Below are positions 8,814-17,237 of a stretch of 64,000 nucleotides of DNA, piece by piece. Each line of letters starts with the position of its first letter. The first letter of the stretch is position 1. The position numbers and the translations under genes are program-made. The notes beneath the pieces are model-generated. The model was not told the origin of the DNA. It was given only the letters and a program-made list of their open reading frames with translations, and searched no databases. Source of the DNA: Sphingobacterium tabacisoli (GTDB lineage: Bacteria; Bacteroidota; Bacteroidia; Sphingobacteriales; Sphingobacteriaceae); contig NZ_JAEQMU010000001.1 of NCBI RefSeq assembly GCF_017908035.1, positions 558,001 to 622,000 on the forward strand. Direction: 5' to 3'.

Positions 8814-9251
8814 TTTATAGGCTTCTTATATCGCCTAGGGAGATGCTATTAAAGCTTGATGCATGCTGACTTGGTAGGATGATTCTGTCTTCCATATGTC
8901 GATTAAACGGGTTGAGTGAGTAATAGTTAAAAAAAATCATAAAAAGAAAAAACAATATCATTTTGTAGGTGTTATGTTATTGTAGTTAGTCTATCTACTG
9001 GCTTAACTATAAAAAACAATAAAACTGAGATTTAATTAATTTTTTAGACTGAGTTTGGAGTGCACAGAACATATTGCGGTAGTATGTACAGCGTGTCTCC
9101 AACTAAGGAATACACTACCAGAATAGGTAAACTATTCTAAAACTCAACTTGGGGAGGTATAGAAGTCGCTTTCGTTACGATAGCGGCTTCTGCCATTTTA
9201 TATGCTCTATTCTTTGCAGGCACTTTTCCAGCGATGTCGGTCTTACAGTCT
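8814..9251. other. Gene-free gap containing a candidate structured RNA
   Basis: No reading frame of note. The right half holds several nested inverted repeats, described separately as a possible non-coding RNA. The left half is AT-rich; a weak -33 TTTG (8962-8965) and -7-like TAGTTAGT (8983-8990) could serve as its promoter. Confidence 0.35.
9041..9200 (+). ncRNA. Candidate multibranched non-coding RNA
   Basis: Nested pairing seen directly: closing helix TGAGTTT (9050-9056) with AAACTCA (9140-9146). Inside it is an elongated stem-loop from GGAG (9057-9060) to CTCC (9097-9100), with further CAC/GTG and ACATA/TATGT pairs, and then a hairpin GAATAG/CTATTC (9121-9126 with 9132-9137). Downstream, AGAAGTCGCT (9161-9170) pairs with AGCGGCTTCT (9182-9191) using one G-U pair that exists only in the plus-strand RNA, followed by a short ATTTTAT. 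The last stem could be its terminator. No known RNA family was recognised, and the downstream gene is on the other strand, so it is not an obvious leader. Confidence 0.35.
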
Positions 9252-10046
9252 TTAGCTAATACTTTTTTTTCTTTTAGGATTGCCCTGCATGATGGTTTGG
9301 TAAGAAGCTGTAAATGCAGATAAGCTTTTGTAGCCTACCATTAGCGCAATTTGACTAAGTGTATATTGTTTGGTATCTATTAGTTCTATGCTTTTTAATA
9401 TCCGGATTAACTGCGTGTACTTTTGAATCGTTATTCCAGTTTCTTGCTTGAATATGCGTTGTAAGCTACGGACAGACATTGTCGCAAGATCCGCAAGGGT
9501 AGGTATATCAAGGCTATATCTATAGTTCGTATTGATGTAGTCGCAGACCGGCGTTAATCTCCGGTCTATAGGGATTGGGATTTGTAGAAATTCGTTTTCT
9601 TCACAAAAGTAGGGAAGACTGTAGCACATGGCATTTAGGAAAGAGGTGTGCTCGTCTTCCTGTTCTAGACGCTGGTTCCATTTCGCGGCATAGTGAAGCA
9701 TTTCTTTTAATACTGCTGGTGCTTTAAAAACATGTACTTCGTCATAGAACGGATTTTCAGGTACTGTTTTGAATAATATAAGCATAAGGTTTACCGTTTG
9801 GGCATTTGATGTCGTACGATGCTCTCTAGCCGATGGTATCCATATAACATGATTTTGGGGGACAAGATAGATTTGGGTACCGATATGGAAATATTGATAT
9901 CCTTCTTCTACATAAGTGAGTTGGTATCGTATATGGCTATGCTCATATTTATCATGTTCCCAATTGTTTTCATACCAAATATAAGCATCGGCAGGTATAG
10001 CATCTACCCCTAAGTTCTTCCAGTTTGCTATAATTTCGTTATCCAT
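9252..10046 (-). CDS. AraC-family transcriptional regulator with N-terminal cupin
   Basis: Ligand-responsive regulator of 264 residues. The N-terminal half (about 20-110) is a cupin-like sensor (YVEEGYQYFHIGTQIYLVPQNHVIWIPSAREHRTT). The C-terminal 100 residues carry the two AraC helix-turn-helix units, with TLADLATMSVRSLQRIFKQETG in the first and LSQIALMVGYKSLSAFTASYQ in the second. It is divergent from a CynX/NimT-like MFS gene and the two share a 108-base promoter region with symmetric -7 boxes, so control of that carrier is likely. Confidence 0.88.
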   Translation of the reverse strand: MDNEIIANWKNLGVDAIPADAYIWYENNWEHDKYEHSHIRYQLTYVEEGYQYFHIGTQIYLVPQNHVIWIPSAREHRTTSNAQTVNLMLILFKTVPENPFYDEVHVFKAPAVLKEMLHYAAKWNQRLEQEDEHTSFLNAMCYSLPYFCEENEFLQIPIPIDRRLTPVCDYINTNYRYSLDIPTLADLATMSVRSLQRIFKQETGITIQKYTQLIRILKSIELIDTKQYTLSQIALMVGYKSLSAFTASYQTIMQGNPKRKKSIS

Positions 10047-10072
10047 ATTGGCGTTTTGTATGTGCTTTTTGG

Positions 10073-10104
10073 CAAAGTTAATAAAAATGCCATAACTAAC
10101 TTTG
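10073..10104. promoter_or_regulatory. Mirror-image divergent promoters between araC-like and MFS genes
   Basis: CAAAGTTA (10073-10080) and TAACTTTG (10097-10104) form an exact 8-base inverted repeat with a 16-base spacer. Each arm is a perfect -7 box (TAnnTTTG) pointing outwards, one toward the regulator (start 10046) and one toward the transporter (start 10155). Regulator binding here could switch both directions. Confidence 0.5.
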
Positions 10105-10154
10105 TCCTTGTAATCTGAACAATATCGTTGGATGTTTAAAATTAAGTTATAGAA

Positions 10155-11348
10155 ATGAAAAATAAAGTAAGTCTGCTGTTACTCAGTGTAGCCGTGATTA
10201 TATTCGTAGGAGGTGGTTTGCGCGCCCCGATAACAGCTGTTAGCCCCGTGTTAAGTGAAATAATAGAAGTTTTGCAACTCAATAATCTGCAAGGAAGTTT
10301 ATTGACCTCAATCCCACTGATCGTGTTTGCGACCTGTTCCGTACTGGTCAGCAAGCTGGCTGTTAGAGTGAATATCCATTATAGTTTGATTTATTCCCTC
10401 ATTTTCTTACTTATAGGTCTCTACCTTCGGGTTTATGGTAATGTGCCTATGCTTTTTGTTGGTTCTTTTTTCATCGGATTAGGGATATGTATTGGAAATG
10501 TCACTACTCCTGCATACATCAAGAATCTCTTTCCTCAAAAAATAGGTGTAATGACAGGTATATTTTCCGTAGCGATGAATCTGACTGCCGCGACAGCTTC
10601 TGGTTTAAGCATTGCCATTGGAACTTGGACTGGAATGGGATGGAGGGGATCTCTAGGGATATGGATATTTTGGGCCTTGTTAGCGTTAGTAGCTGTTGGG
10701 GTAGAAACTTTTTTCGGGAAGAAAGAAAAGTCAACGAATAACCGTACTACCACCACCCAACAAACATCTTTTAATGTCTTTCGATCTAAACAAGCCTGGT
10801 ACATCAGTGTTTTTATGGGATTACAATCTCTTGTGTATTATTGTTTAGTCGCTTTGTTACCTATTGTTTTGATTGACTATGGTATGGCTAAAGAGGAGAC
10901 AGGTGTTGTTCTTTTGATTATCCAGTTGGCCATGTTGCCCGTTTTATTTATCAGTCCAGTGATTGCGACTAGATTGAAAGACCAACAATGGATGATTTAT
11001 GCGGTAGGGATATTAATGTTTGTTGGTATCGCTATGTTAATACTGTTGAAAGCACAATTTATTTATTTGGCCTCTGTTTTAATAGGTGTTTCCAGCGGTT
11101 TGGCATTCAGTCTTTCTATACTGTTCTTTTCTCTCAAGAGTAAAACGATGGACGGTACCCTTAAGATTTCTGGTAAAGCCCAGTCGGTAGGCTACCTAAT
11201 TGCGGCTTTTGGTCCACCGATTTTTGGTATGCTACACGATTGGGACAGCTCTTGGCAAAGCTCTTTTTGCTTTCTTCTACTGATGATTGTAATTATGATT
11301 GTATTCGGAAGAAAAGCAGCCCAGCCTCGTTTTATTGAAGAACACTAG
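10155..11348 (+). CDS. MFS transporter, CynX/NimT family
   Basis: Predicted 12-helix inner-membrane carrier of 397 residues. The N-terminus LRAPITAVSPVLSEI is the signature of the CynX/NimT (cyanate permease/2-nitroimidazole transporter-like) group, and the loop around TPAYIKNLFPQKIGVMTGIFSVAMNL is also typical. Known members export or import small amphipathic molecules, and the substrate here is unknown. Divergent from the AraC regulator. Its stop overlaps the stop of the convergent DinB-like gene by four bases. Confidence 0.85.
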   Translation: MKNKVSLLLLSVAVIIFVGGGLRAPITAVSPVLSEIIEVLQLNNLQGSLLTSIPLIVFATCSVLVSKLAVRVNIHYSLIYSLIFLLIGLYLRVYGNVPMLFVGSFFIGLGICIGNVTTPAYIKNLFPQKIGVMTGIFSVAMNLTAATASGLSIAIGTWTGMGWRGSLGIWIFWALLALVAVGVETFFGKKEKSTNNRTTTTQQTSFNVFRSKQAWYISVFMGLQSLVYYCLVALLPIVLIDYGMAKEETGVVLLIIQLAMLPVLFISPVIATRLKDQQWMIYAVGILMFVGIAMLILLKAQFIYLASVLIGVSSGLAFSLSILFFSLKSKTMDGTLKISGKAQSVGYLIAAFGPPIFGMLHDWDSSWQSSFCFLLLMIVIMIVFGRKAAQPRFIEEH

Positions 11349-11914
11349 GTGTTTTTGTCCAGATAGCCTTGAGAAAAGTGCGTTTCGGAGTTTGGGTTAT
11401 CGAATCTATCACGATTGTATTCTTGGGATTTGTTCTTAGCGATGGTCAGCGACTGCCAGTCCTGATTACGGATCAACTTCCCAATGAATACAATCTGACC
11501 GATATGGTAGGGATAATGGCTTAATTGACGGTATATAGCTCCAGATACGGTATGCTCTTGATTCCTAATTTTAACAGGTTGTTCGATATTTGTTGTATTG
11601 ATACTCTTCAAGGTCTGAAATAACGTGTCCCAAGCGCTGTTCCATTCAGCGATTAGCGGTATCTTTTCATAAGTTCCATCTGCGAATTCATCGTCTCGGT
11701 TACGCCAGGGTTTCTCCCCATCTTCGGTAAAAAAATTGGTAAAACGGGATAAAAGATTACCTGTTAGGTGCCGCATAAGCATGGCTACAGAATTACTTTC
11801 GGTACTTATTTTCAGATTGAGTTCTTCTTCAGAGAGACGGGATATTGTTTTCTCAGCAATCATGCGATAGTATTCAAATTGTTTAGTTATTCCCTGTAAT
11901 TCCTGTATAGTCAT
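11345..11914 (-). CDS. DinB/DUF1572-like metal-binding protein
   Basis: A 189-residue four-helix-bundle protein. Conserved features of the DUF1572 branch of the DinB/YfiT superfamily are visible: SNSVAMLMRHLTGNLLSRFTNF with His49, GEKPWRNRDDEF, and the C-terminal QLSHYPYHIGQIVFIGKL supplying two more His for a metal site. Members are often bacillithiol-dependent transferases or unknown. Stop codons of this gene and of the MFS gene overlap on opposite strands (CTAG), so the transcripts converge. Confidence 0.8.
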   Translation of the reverse strand: MTIQELQGITKQFEYYRMIAEKTISRLSEEELNLKISTESNSVAMLMRHLTGNLLSRFTNFFTEDGEKPWRNRDDEFADGTYEKIPLIAEWNSAWDTLFQTLKSINTTNIEQPVKIRNQEHTVSGAIYRQLSHYPYHIGQIVFIGKLIRNQDWQSLTIAKNKSQEYNRDRFDNPNSETHFSQGYLDKNT

Positions 11915-11999
11915 ATCGTTATTGTTTTTATTTGAAATACGGTGTGCTTTATTGAAGTTATTTCTACTGATTGACGAGAAATGGATTGACGTTGCATTG

Positions 12000-13457
12000 T
12001 TAAGAGCAAGCTCGATCTACGGTGTACAGGCTCGGAGCTTGTTGCTGTAAGCTTTTTGCTAGACTACCGATTTGTTTAAGGTCTAATCTGAGTTCTTCTG
12101 ACCAAGGCAAGCTGATGCAGAGTCGCAAGCAGTTATGAAATTGATCCTGTAGCGTGAAAATCCTTCCCGGCGATAGACTTATTCCTTTTTTTAATGCATA
12201 ATGGTATAAAGTCTGCGTGTCAATTTCGCCGGGGAGCTCAAGCCACAGCGTTAGTCCACCCTGTGGTCGGCTCACTTTGGTTCCGGCTGGAAAAAAATCT
12301 GCAATAGCCTGTGCATAATGCTGGTAGTTTTCTTGTAGGATTTTGCTCAAGCGGCGGAGATGATTGTCATATCTACCTGTCATTAAAAAGTTGGCGATGG
12401 CCTCGTTAACGACGGTTACAGAGGATAGCGAATGTACTAATTTTAGCCGTAGTAATTTTTCTTTATACTTACCTGGGGCAACCCAGCCTACCCGATATCC
12501 GGGGGCAAGGGTTTTGGATACAGAGCTACACCACAGTACATTTCCTTCCTTGTCAAATGATTTGCAGCACCTGGGCCGCTCCGGGCCAAAGTGAATATCA
12601 CCGTAGGTATCGTCCTCGATTAGCGGAATTTCATGCTTAGCAAGCAGTTCTACAATTTCTTTTTTGCTAGAGTCAGGCATGCAATAGCCTAGTGGCGTAT
12701 TAAAATTGGGTACCAAAAGACATACCTTTATTTGAGGGAGTAGCTTTTTCAAAGCTTCTATTTCTATACCATATACCGGATGCGTGGCAACTTCTACCAC
12801 ATGTAGACCGAGGCTGACAGCCAGTTGTAGGATCCCCGGATAGCAGGGACTCTCGAGTGCAATAGTATCGCCTGGTTTGGTCAATGCCATTAGGCATAGC
12901 GACAAAGCATTCATACAGCCATTGGTCGTAATAAGGTCGTCTTCCTTAAGATTTCCCTCCCAGGTCAATGAGCGTGCGGCTACCATTCTCCGTAACTTAA
13001 TATTTCCCTGTAGCGGTTCGTATTCCGATCCACCTTCGCTGAGTCCACGTGTGGCTTGAATTATTTCCTTTTTTAGTTTTGCTAGTGGCAGGAGATTACC
13101 AGATGGTACCCCGATTGAAAGTAGGGTGAGGTCTGTACGGCCCATAGTCGAATAGACTTCATTCATCAATTCATCTGGTTCCCGATTCTGTGCAAATGGA
13201 ATTGGGTTACTTGTCTCTGGTAGAGGAAGCTTAAAAAAGGTTAGGTCACTTACAAAATATCCCGACTGTGGTTTGGGGTGTATCAGTGATTGCCCTTCCA
13301 GTTCTAGGAATACCCGCTTAGCCGTATTGATACTTATTCCATGCTGGCTGCTCAGTTTTCGTACCGAAGGTAATTTTTCTCCGGATTTGAGTACCCCCAA
13401 TTTTATCTTGTTGGCAATATTATTGGTGATTTCGCTATATAGAAAGTCTTTTTTCAT
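12000..13457 (-). CDS. MocR-type regulator (GntR HTH fused to class I aminotransferase fold)
   Basis: Transcription factor of 485 residues. Residues about 1-75 form a GntR winged helix (LPSVRKLSSQHGISINTAKRVFLELEGQSLI). Residues about 105-470 are an aminotransferase-like domain with the PLP-binding sequence SSVSKTLAPGYRVGW, where K315 is the expected Schiff-base lysine. MocR proteins sense PLP or PLP-amino-acid adducts and usually control a divergent gene. Here the divergent neighbour is an EamA carrier, a classic MocR pairing. Direct repeats in the shared 147-base promoter are candidate binding sites. Confidence 0.9.
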   Translation of the reverse strand: MKKDFLYSEITNNIANKIKLGVLKSGEKLPSVRKLSSQHGISINTAKRVFLELEGQSLIHPKPQSGYFVSDLTFFKLPLPETSNPIPFAQNREPDELMNEVYSTMGRTDLTLLSIGVPSGNLLPLAKLKKEIIQATRGLSEGGSEYEPLQGNIKLRRMVAARSLTWEGNLKEDDLITTNGCMNALSLCLMALTKPGDTIALESPCYPGILQLAVSLGLHVVEVATHPVYGIEIEALKKLLPQIKVCLLVPNFNTPLGYCMPDSSKKEIVELLAKHEIPLIEDDTYGDIHFGPERPRCCKSFDKEGNVLWCSSVSKTLAPGYRVGWVAPGKYKEKLLRLKLVHSLSSVTVVNEAIANFLMTGRYDNHLRRLSKILQENYQHYAQAIADFFPAGTKVSRPQGGLTLWLELPGEIDTQTLYHYALKKGISLSPGRIFTLQDQFHNCLRLCISLPWSEELRLDLKQIGSLAKSLQQQAPSLYTVDRACS

Positions 13458-13522
13458 ATACTGAGTTTTAACGTGCTATGCTGGACGTATCAATCCTCAT
13501 TAGCTACTCGTAATTAGTATTG

Positions 13523-13566
13523 TAAAGATAACTGTGTCTATCGAAATATCCAAAACTGTGACTGTG
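13523..13566. promoter_or_regulatory. Candidate MocR operator: direct repeats over the mocR-like promoter
   Basis: AACTGTG occurs at 13530-13536 and again at 13554-13560, 24 bases apart, with a further ACTGTG at 13561-13566. MocR proteins typically bind such direct repeats. The first copy abuts a minus-strand -7-like TATCTTTA (13530 to 13523), which fits autoregulation. Confidence 0.4.
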
Positions 13567-13604
13567 TTTGTTTGTGTTTCTTGTCGATTTTTGTGTCAAA
13601 ATAA

Positions 13605-14501
13605 ATGAGTATGGCTGAATTATATATAGACAAAGTAAAAAGTAGTACGGCACAGGGCTGGATAAATGGCTTAGTAGGAGTCGTGTTATTTAGTGGTTCG
13701 TTGCCAGCGACGCGGTGCGCTGTATTAGAATTTGATCCTGTGTTTGTAACCCTTGCCCGGGCTACTATTGCAGGCGTATTGGCTCTTACAGCTTTGTTGG
13801 TGTTCAAGGAGAAGCGACCAACGAAAAAGCAGTTTCTGTCTCTGATTATTGTGGCGTTGGGCGTTGTTGTTGGTTTTCCCTTATTGAGTGCCTTGGCGTT
13901 ACAACATATTACTTCTGCACATTCTATTGTCTTTTTAGGGGTGTTGCCGGTATCTACTGCTGTATTTGCGATTGTCCGTGGAGGTGAGCGGCCTAAGCCC
14001 ATATTTTGGTTATTTTCGGCTATCGGCAGTCTACTTGTTGTAGGCTATGCAATAGCACAAGGGGGAGCCGCATCACCTATAGGGGACCTGTTCATGCTTG
14101 GGGCGATTGTTCTTTGTGGGCTCGGCTATGCCGAGGGCGGTAAGCTGACGAAATCCCTTGGTGGCTGGCAGGTTATCTCTTGGGCGCTTGTTATCTCACT
14201 TCCTATTCTATTGCCTTTATTCTTTATCTATATGCCTGCTTCCTTTGAAAGTGTCAGTATTGCCGCTTGGGGAAGTTTGGCTTACGTTGCTTTATTCAGT
14301 ATGTTTATAGGGTTTATTTTTTGGTATAATGGACTGGCACAGGGAGGTATCGCCACGGTGGGGCAGCTGCAATTACTTCAACCCTTTCTTGCGCTGGTGT
14401 TGGCAGCCTGGTTGCTTCAGGAGACGGTTAGTCTTGGAATGCTAGCAGTAACAGTAGGGGTCATTCTGTGTGTCATTGGTACCAAAAGGTTTGCCAAGTA
14501 A
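13605..14501 (+). CDS. EamA/DMT-family transporter
   Basis: Ten-helix drug/metabolite transporter of 298 residues made of two EamA repeats (about 20-145 and 160-295), with typical segments LPATRCAVLEFDPVFVTLARATIAGVLAL in the first and WYNGLAQGGIATVGQLQLLQPFLALVLAAWLLQE in the second. Family members export amino acids or related metabolites. Start could be the first Met or the Met two codons on. It is divergent from the MocR regulator and 22 bases upstream of an ATP-grasp ligase, which suggests that the ligase product or substrate is the cargo. Confidence 0.87.
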   Translation: MSMAELYIDKVKSSTAQGWINGLVGVVLFSGSLPATRCAVLEFDPVFVTLARATIAGVLALTALLVFKEKRPTKKQFLSLIIVALGVVVGFPLLSALALQHITSAHSIVFLGVLPVSTAVFAIVRGGERPKPIFWLFSAIGSLLVVGYAIAQGGAASPIGDLFMLGAIVLCGLGYAEGGKLTKSLGGWQVISWALVISLPILLPLFFIYMPASFESVSIAAWGSLAYVALFSMFIGFIFWYNGLAQGGIATVGQLQLLQPFLALVLAAWLLQETVSLGMLAVTVGVILCVIGTKRFAK

Positions 14502-14523
14502 GAACTTCTATTCATAGCATGTA

Positions 14524-15399
14524 ATGAAAATAGCATTAGTTGGTTATCAAAAACAAGAGAAGTTTGCACAGGGGGTGCAGACTGATGAAGATACGGATTT
14601 ATTACTGTTTCTTAAAGGCAAAGGTCTGGATGTGGTCGCGACAGTATGGAATGATCGTAATGTAGATTGGAACAGTTTTAATGTCGCCATTATCAAGTCT
14701 CCATGGGACTACCATAATCATTTGTCTGATTTTTTAGCATGGTTGGAGTCTTTAGAGAGCCTGGATATCCGAGTGTTGAATCCGGCAGGGGTGATTCGTT
14801 GGAACAGTCATAAAAAATATTTACAGGAAATAGCCTCGAGAGATTTGCCGGTTATCACTTCAAGATATCTACAAAAGGGAGAGGTTTTTAATGAACAATT
14901 GTTCAGTGATCTATACACCGATCGTTTAGTATTGAAACCTTGTGTGAGCGCCGGTGCCCAGAACACGATAGCGATAGATAGCACCAATTATGAAAACTAC
15001 CGCGCTGATATTAATTCATTATTGACTACTGAAGATCTCATTGCCCAACCTTTTGTCGAGGAGATTGAAGAAGGGGAGTGGTCCTTTCTGTTTTTCAATG
15101 GTATCTATAGCCACTGTGTTTTGAAAACGCCCAAGTCTGGAGATTTTAGGGTACAGCATTATCACGGTGGTCGGATTAGCTATCCAGATCCTAATCCTAT
15201 ACATGTTGCCGAAGCAAAAAGGTACTTCGATGCAATCGGGCAGCAAATCTTATACGCCCGTGTTGATGGTGTGGTTATAAACGGGGGATTTCGGTTGATG
15301 GAGCTTGAGCTGATAGAGCCCTACTTGTTTTTTGATGGAAGGGAGGCTCTTATGGAAAATTATTACAGGGCATTGCTGGCTCTTATCGGTCAGCAATAG
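14524..15399 (+). CDS. ATP-grasp ligase (RimK/glutathione-synthetase-like, DcsG-related)
   Basis: Cytoplasmic ATP-dependent carboxylate ligase candidate of 291 residues. It has an N-terminal pre-ATP-grasp region (about 1-95, KSPWDYHNHLSDFLAWLE), then the ATP-grasp core: the lysine strand LVLKPCVSAGAQNT (about 136-149), the substrate-loop segment GDFRVQHYHGG and the metal-binding LMELELIEPYLFF. The overall look recalls the stand-alone ATP-grasp group that includes the cycloserine cyclo-ligase DcsG, but the acceptor cannot be predicted. It sits directly behind an EamA exporter in a MocR-controlled unit. Confidence 0.78.
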   Translation: MKIALVGYQKQEKFAQGVQTDEDTDLLLFLKGKGLDVVATVWNDRNVDWNSFNVAIIKSPWDYHNHLSDFLAWLESLESLDIRVLNPAGVIRWNSHKKYLQEIASRDLPVITSRYLQKGEVFNEQLFSDLYTDRLVLKPCVSAGAQNTIAIDSTNYENYRADINSLLTTEDLIAQPFVEEIEEGEWSFLFFNGIYSHCVLKTPKSGDFRVQHYHGGRISYPDPNPIHVAEAKRYFDAIGQQILYARVDGVVINGGFRLMELELIEPYLFFDGREALMENYYRALLALIGQQ

Positions 15400-15720
15400 T
15401 ATTTTATATTTGAAATGTGTTTGTTTTCCTATAATATGTGCCATCTTTTTGTTGCTTGATAAGCTAATTTAGTGTTGTCTATAATTTTGGGTTGTTTTCC
15501 ATTTTTGGAAAACAATCTGTTTTACAATTTCCTCGGCTTCGGTTGTTGATACGTATTTTGACAGCCGGAGCTTTTTTACTCTCTTTTTTGAAAATTTATC
15601 GTTTAAGTTCTTTTTTTATCAAGCGTTTTTCTTACTTTAGCGACCTTTTTAATTTTGCACCCAGAAATGTATCAGTAATGAAAAGTCCTGCTTACTTATC
15701 TTGGTTTTATTTTATTATAT
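15400..15720. other. T-rich intergenic gap with one hairpin and a promoter
   Basis: TTGTTTTCC (15492-15500) and GGAAAACAA (15507-15515) form a perfect 9-base stem about 90 bases after the ligase stop, a possible late terminator. TACTTTAG (15633-15640) is a near-consensus -7 box for the MFS gene at 15721. A reading frame covering 15492-15779 looks like T-rich noise and is not called. Confidence 0.4.
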
Positions 15721-16959
15721 ATGAAAAAATCAACAAAAAAAGCAGCCATTGGCTTTATATTCATTACGTTATTGATTGATATTACGGGATGGGGGATTAT
15801 CATACCTGTGGTACCTAAGTTAATCGAGGAGCTCATTCACAGTGATATCAGCGAAGCTGCTAAATATGGTGGGTGGTTAGGATTTGCCTACGCTTCTACG
15901 CAGTTTATTTTTTCTCCAGTGGTTGGTAATCTCAGTGACAAATATGGAAGAAGGCCTATTATCCTGATTTCATTATTCGCTTTTGCTGTTGACTATATCT
16001 TTCTGGCCTTGGCGCCTACCATTTCGTGGTTGTTTGTAGGACGTGTTATTGCGGGACTAACTGGAGCAAGTATCTCTACGGCCAGTGCTTATATCGCGGA
16101 TATCTCGACCGATGAAGATAGAGCCAAGAACTTCGGAATGATTGGAGCAGCATTTGGTTTGGGTTTTATCATTGGTCCTGTTATAGGAGGTGTTTTGGGT
16201 GAGTATGGCGCCCGGATTCCTTTTTATGCCGCGGCAGGTCTGTGTATGGTGAATTTTATTTATGGTTATTTTATATTGCCCGAAAGTCTTGATAAAGCAA
16301 AACGTAGACCCTTCAGTTGGAAGCGTGCTAATCCAATCGGCTCCTTTAAGTTTTTGGGAAAGCATCCTGAAATATCAGGGTTGATTGTCGCCTTAATCTT
16401 GGTTAATATCGGGGCTCATGCGGTACAGAGTAACTGGAGCTTTTTTACGATGTACAAATTCGACTGGACTGAAAGAATGGTGGGTATATCACTCGGTGTC
16501 CTAGGTTTGGTTGTCGGTTTAGTCCAAGGTGGTCTGATTCGTTGGACTACGCCTAAGTTTGGAGAGGAGAAGAATATATATTATGGACTGACATTTTATG
16601 CCATAGGCTTATTGTTGTTCGCATTTGCGAATAAGGGTTGGATGATGTTTGTGTTTCTTATCCCTTATTGCCTTGGCGGAATTTGTGGGCCAGCACTTCA
16701 GTCCGTGATTTCTAAGAACGTACCATCTAATGAACAGGGAGAGTTGCAGGGAGCTTTGACTAGTTTAGTGAGTGCTACATCGATTATAGGCCCTCCGATG
16801 ATGACAAATCTATTTTATTATTTTACCCATGAAGAAGCTCCCTTTCAATTTTCTGGAGCACCTTTCTTCTTAGGGTTTATCCTTATGGCTATAAGTGTCG
16901 TGATGGTTTATTTTGCTTTTCAACGGAACAGAGATAAACAGCTGAAAAATCAGCGTTAA
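15721..16959 (+). CDS. TCR/Tet-family MFS efflux transporter (TetA-like)
   Basis: Predicted 12-helix proton antiporter of 412 residues. It has the helix-1 signature [21 protein letters not shown], motif [18 protein letters not shown] (about 69-85) and helix-5 motif C region [22 protein letters not shown], all characteristic of the TetA/TCR group. Proteins of this group in Bacteroidota are often chromosomal and not proven tetracycline pumps. No TetR-like repressor is adjacent, unlike in mobile tetA modules. A strong terminator follows. Confidence 0.82.
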   Translation: MKKSTKKAAIGFIFITLLIDITGWGIIIPVVPKLIEELIHSDISEAAKYGGWLGFAYASTQFIFSPVVGNLSDKYGRRPIILISLFAFAVDYIFLALAPTISWLFVGRVIAGLTGASISTASAYIADISTDEDRAKNFGMIGAAFGLGFIIGPVIGGVLGEYGARIPFYAAAGLCMVNFIYGYFILPESLDKAKRRPFSWKRANPIGSFKFLGKHPEISGLIVALILVNIGAHAVQSNWSFFTMYKFDWTERMVGISLGVLGLVVGLVQGGLIRWTTPKFGEEKNIYYGLTFYAIGLLLFAFANKGWMMFVFLIPYCLGGICGPALQSVISKNVPSNEQGELQGALTSLVSATSIIGPPMMTNLFYYFTHEEAPFQFSGAPFFLGFILMAISVVMVYFAFQRNRDKQLKNQR

Positions 16960-16975
16960 TTAGAATTTATACTAG

Positions 16976-17004
16976 AAAAGGCCCGGTGATCCCGGGCCTT
17001 TTTA
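16976..17004 (+). terminator. Intrinsic terminator after the TetA-like gene
   Basis: AAAAGGCCCGG (16976-16986) pairs with CCGGGCCTTTT (16992-17002) around TGATC, with T residues running on. Confidence 0.93.
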
Positions 17005-17167
17005 TTGTGTTTACCATTTTGGATAGGCTATGTCGCACGATTGGTACAAGGGATAAGATAGAATGGATAAAGTCACTAACGTATGCATTTATTCAGTTTT
17101 TTTAAGAGGGGAACCTATAGTTGCAGACTTTTTTTTAAATAAATCACTGTTAAAATGCAGGATAGAT

Positions 17168-17213
17168 TTTGTGGTTGAATATGTTTTTTATATCATTGTG
17201 TACGTAAACGTTT
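17168..17213 (+). promoter_or_regulatory. Candidate nagA promoter with LacI-type operator
   Basis: TTTG (17168-17171), then 19 bases, then TATCATTG (17191-17198, one mismatch to TAnnTTTG). The expected start of transcription falls at the palindrome AAACGTTT (17206-17213), the core of many LacI-family operators. The nagA start codon is 25 bases further on. Confidence 0.4.
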
Positions 17214-17237
17214 TGATTAAAGCTAAATTTTGCCTGC

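Noticed and set aside
15492-15779. A 95-codon reading frame before the TetA-like gene
   Set aside because: T-rich, overlaps the start of the true MFS gene in another frame and contains its promoter; composition looks like noise.
15721-16959. Acquired tetracycline resistance on a mobile element
   Set aside because: No TetR gene, transposase, integrase or terminal repeats are nearby; looks chromosomal.
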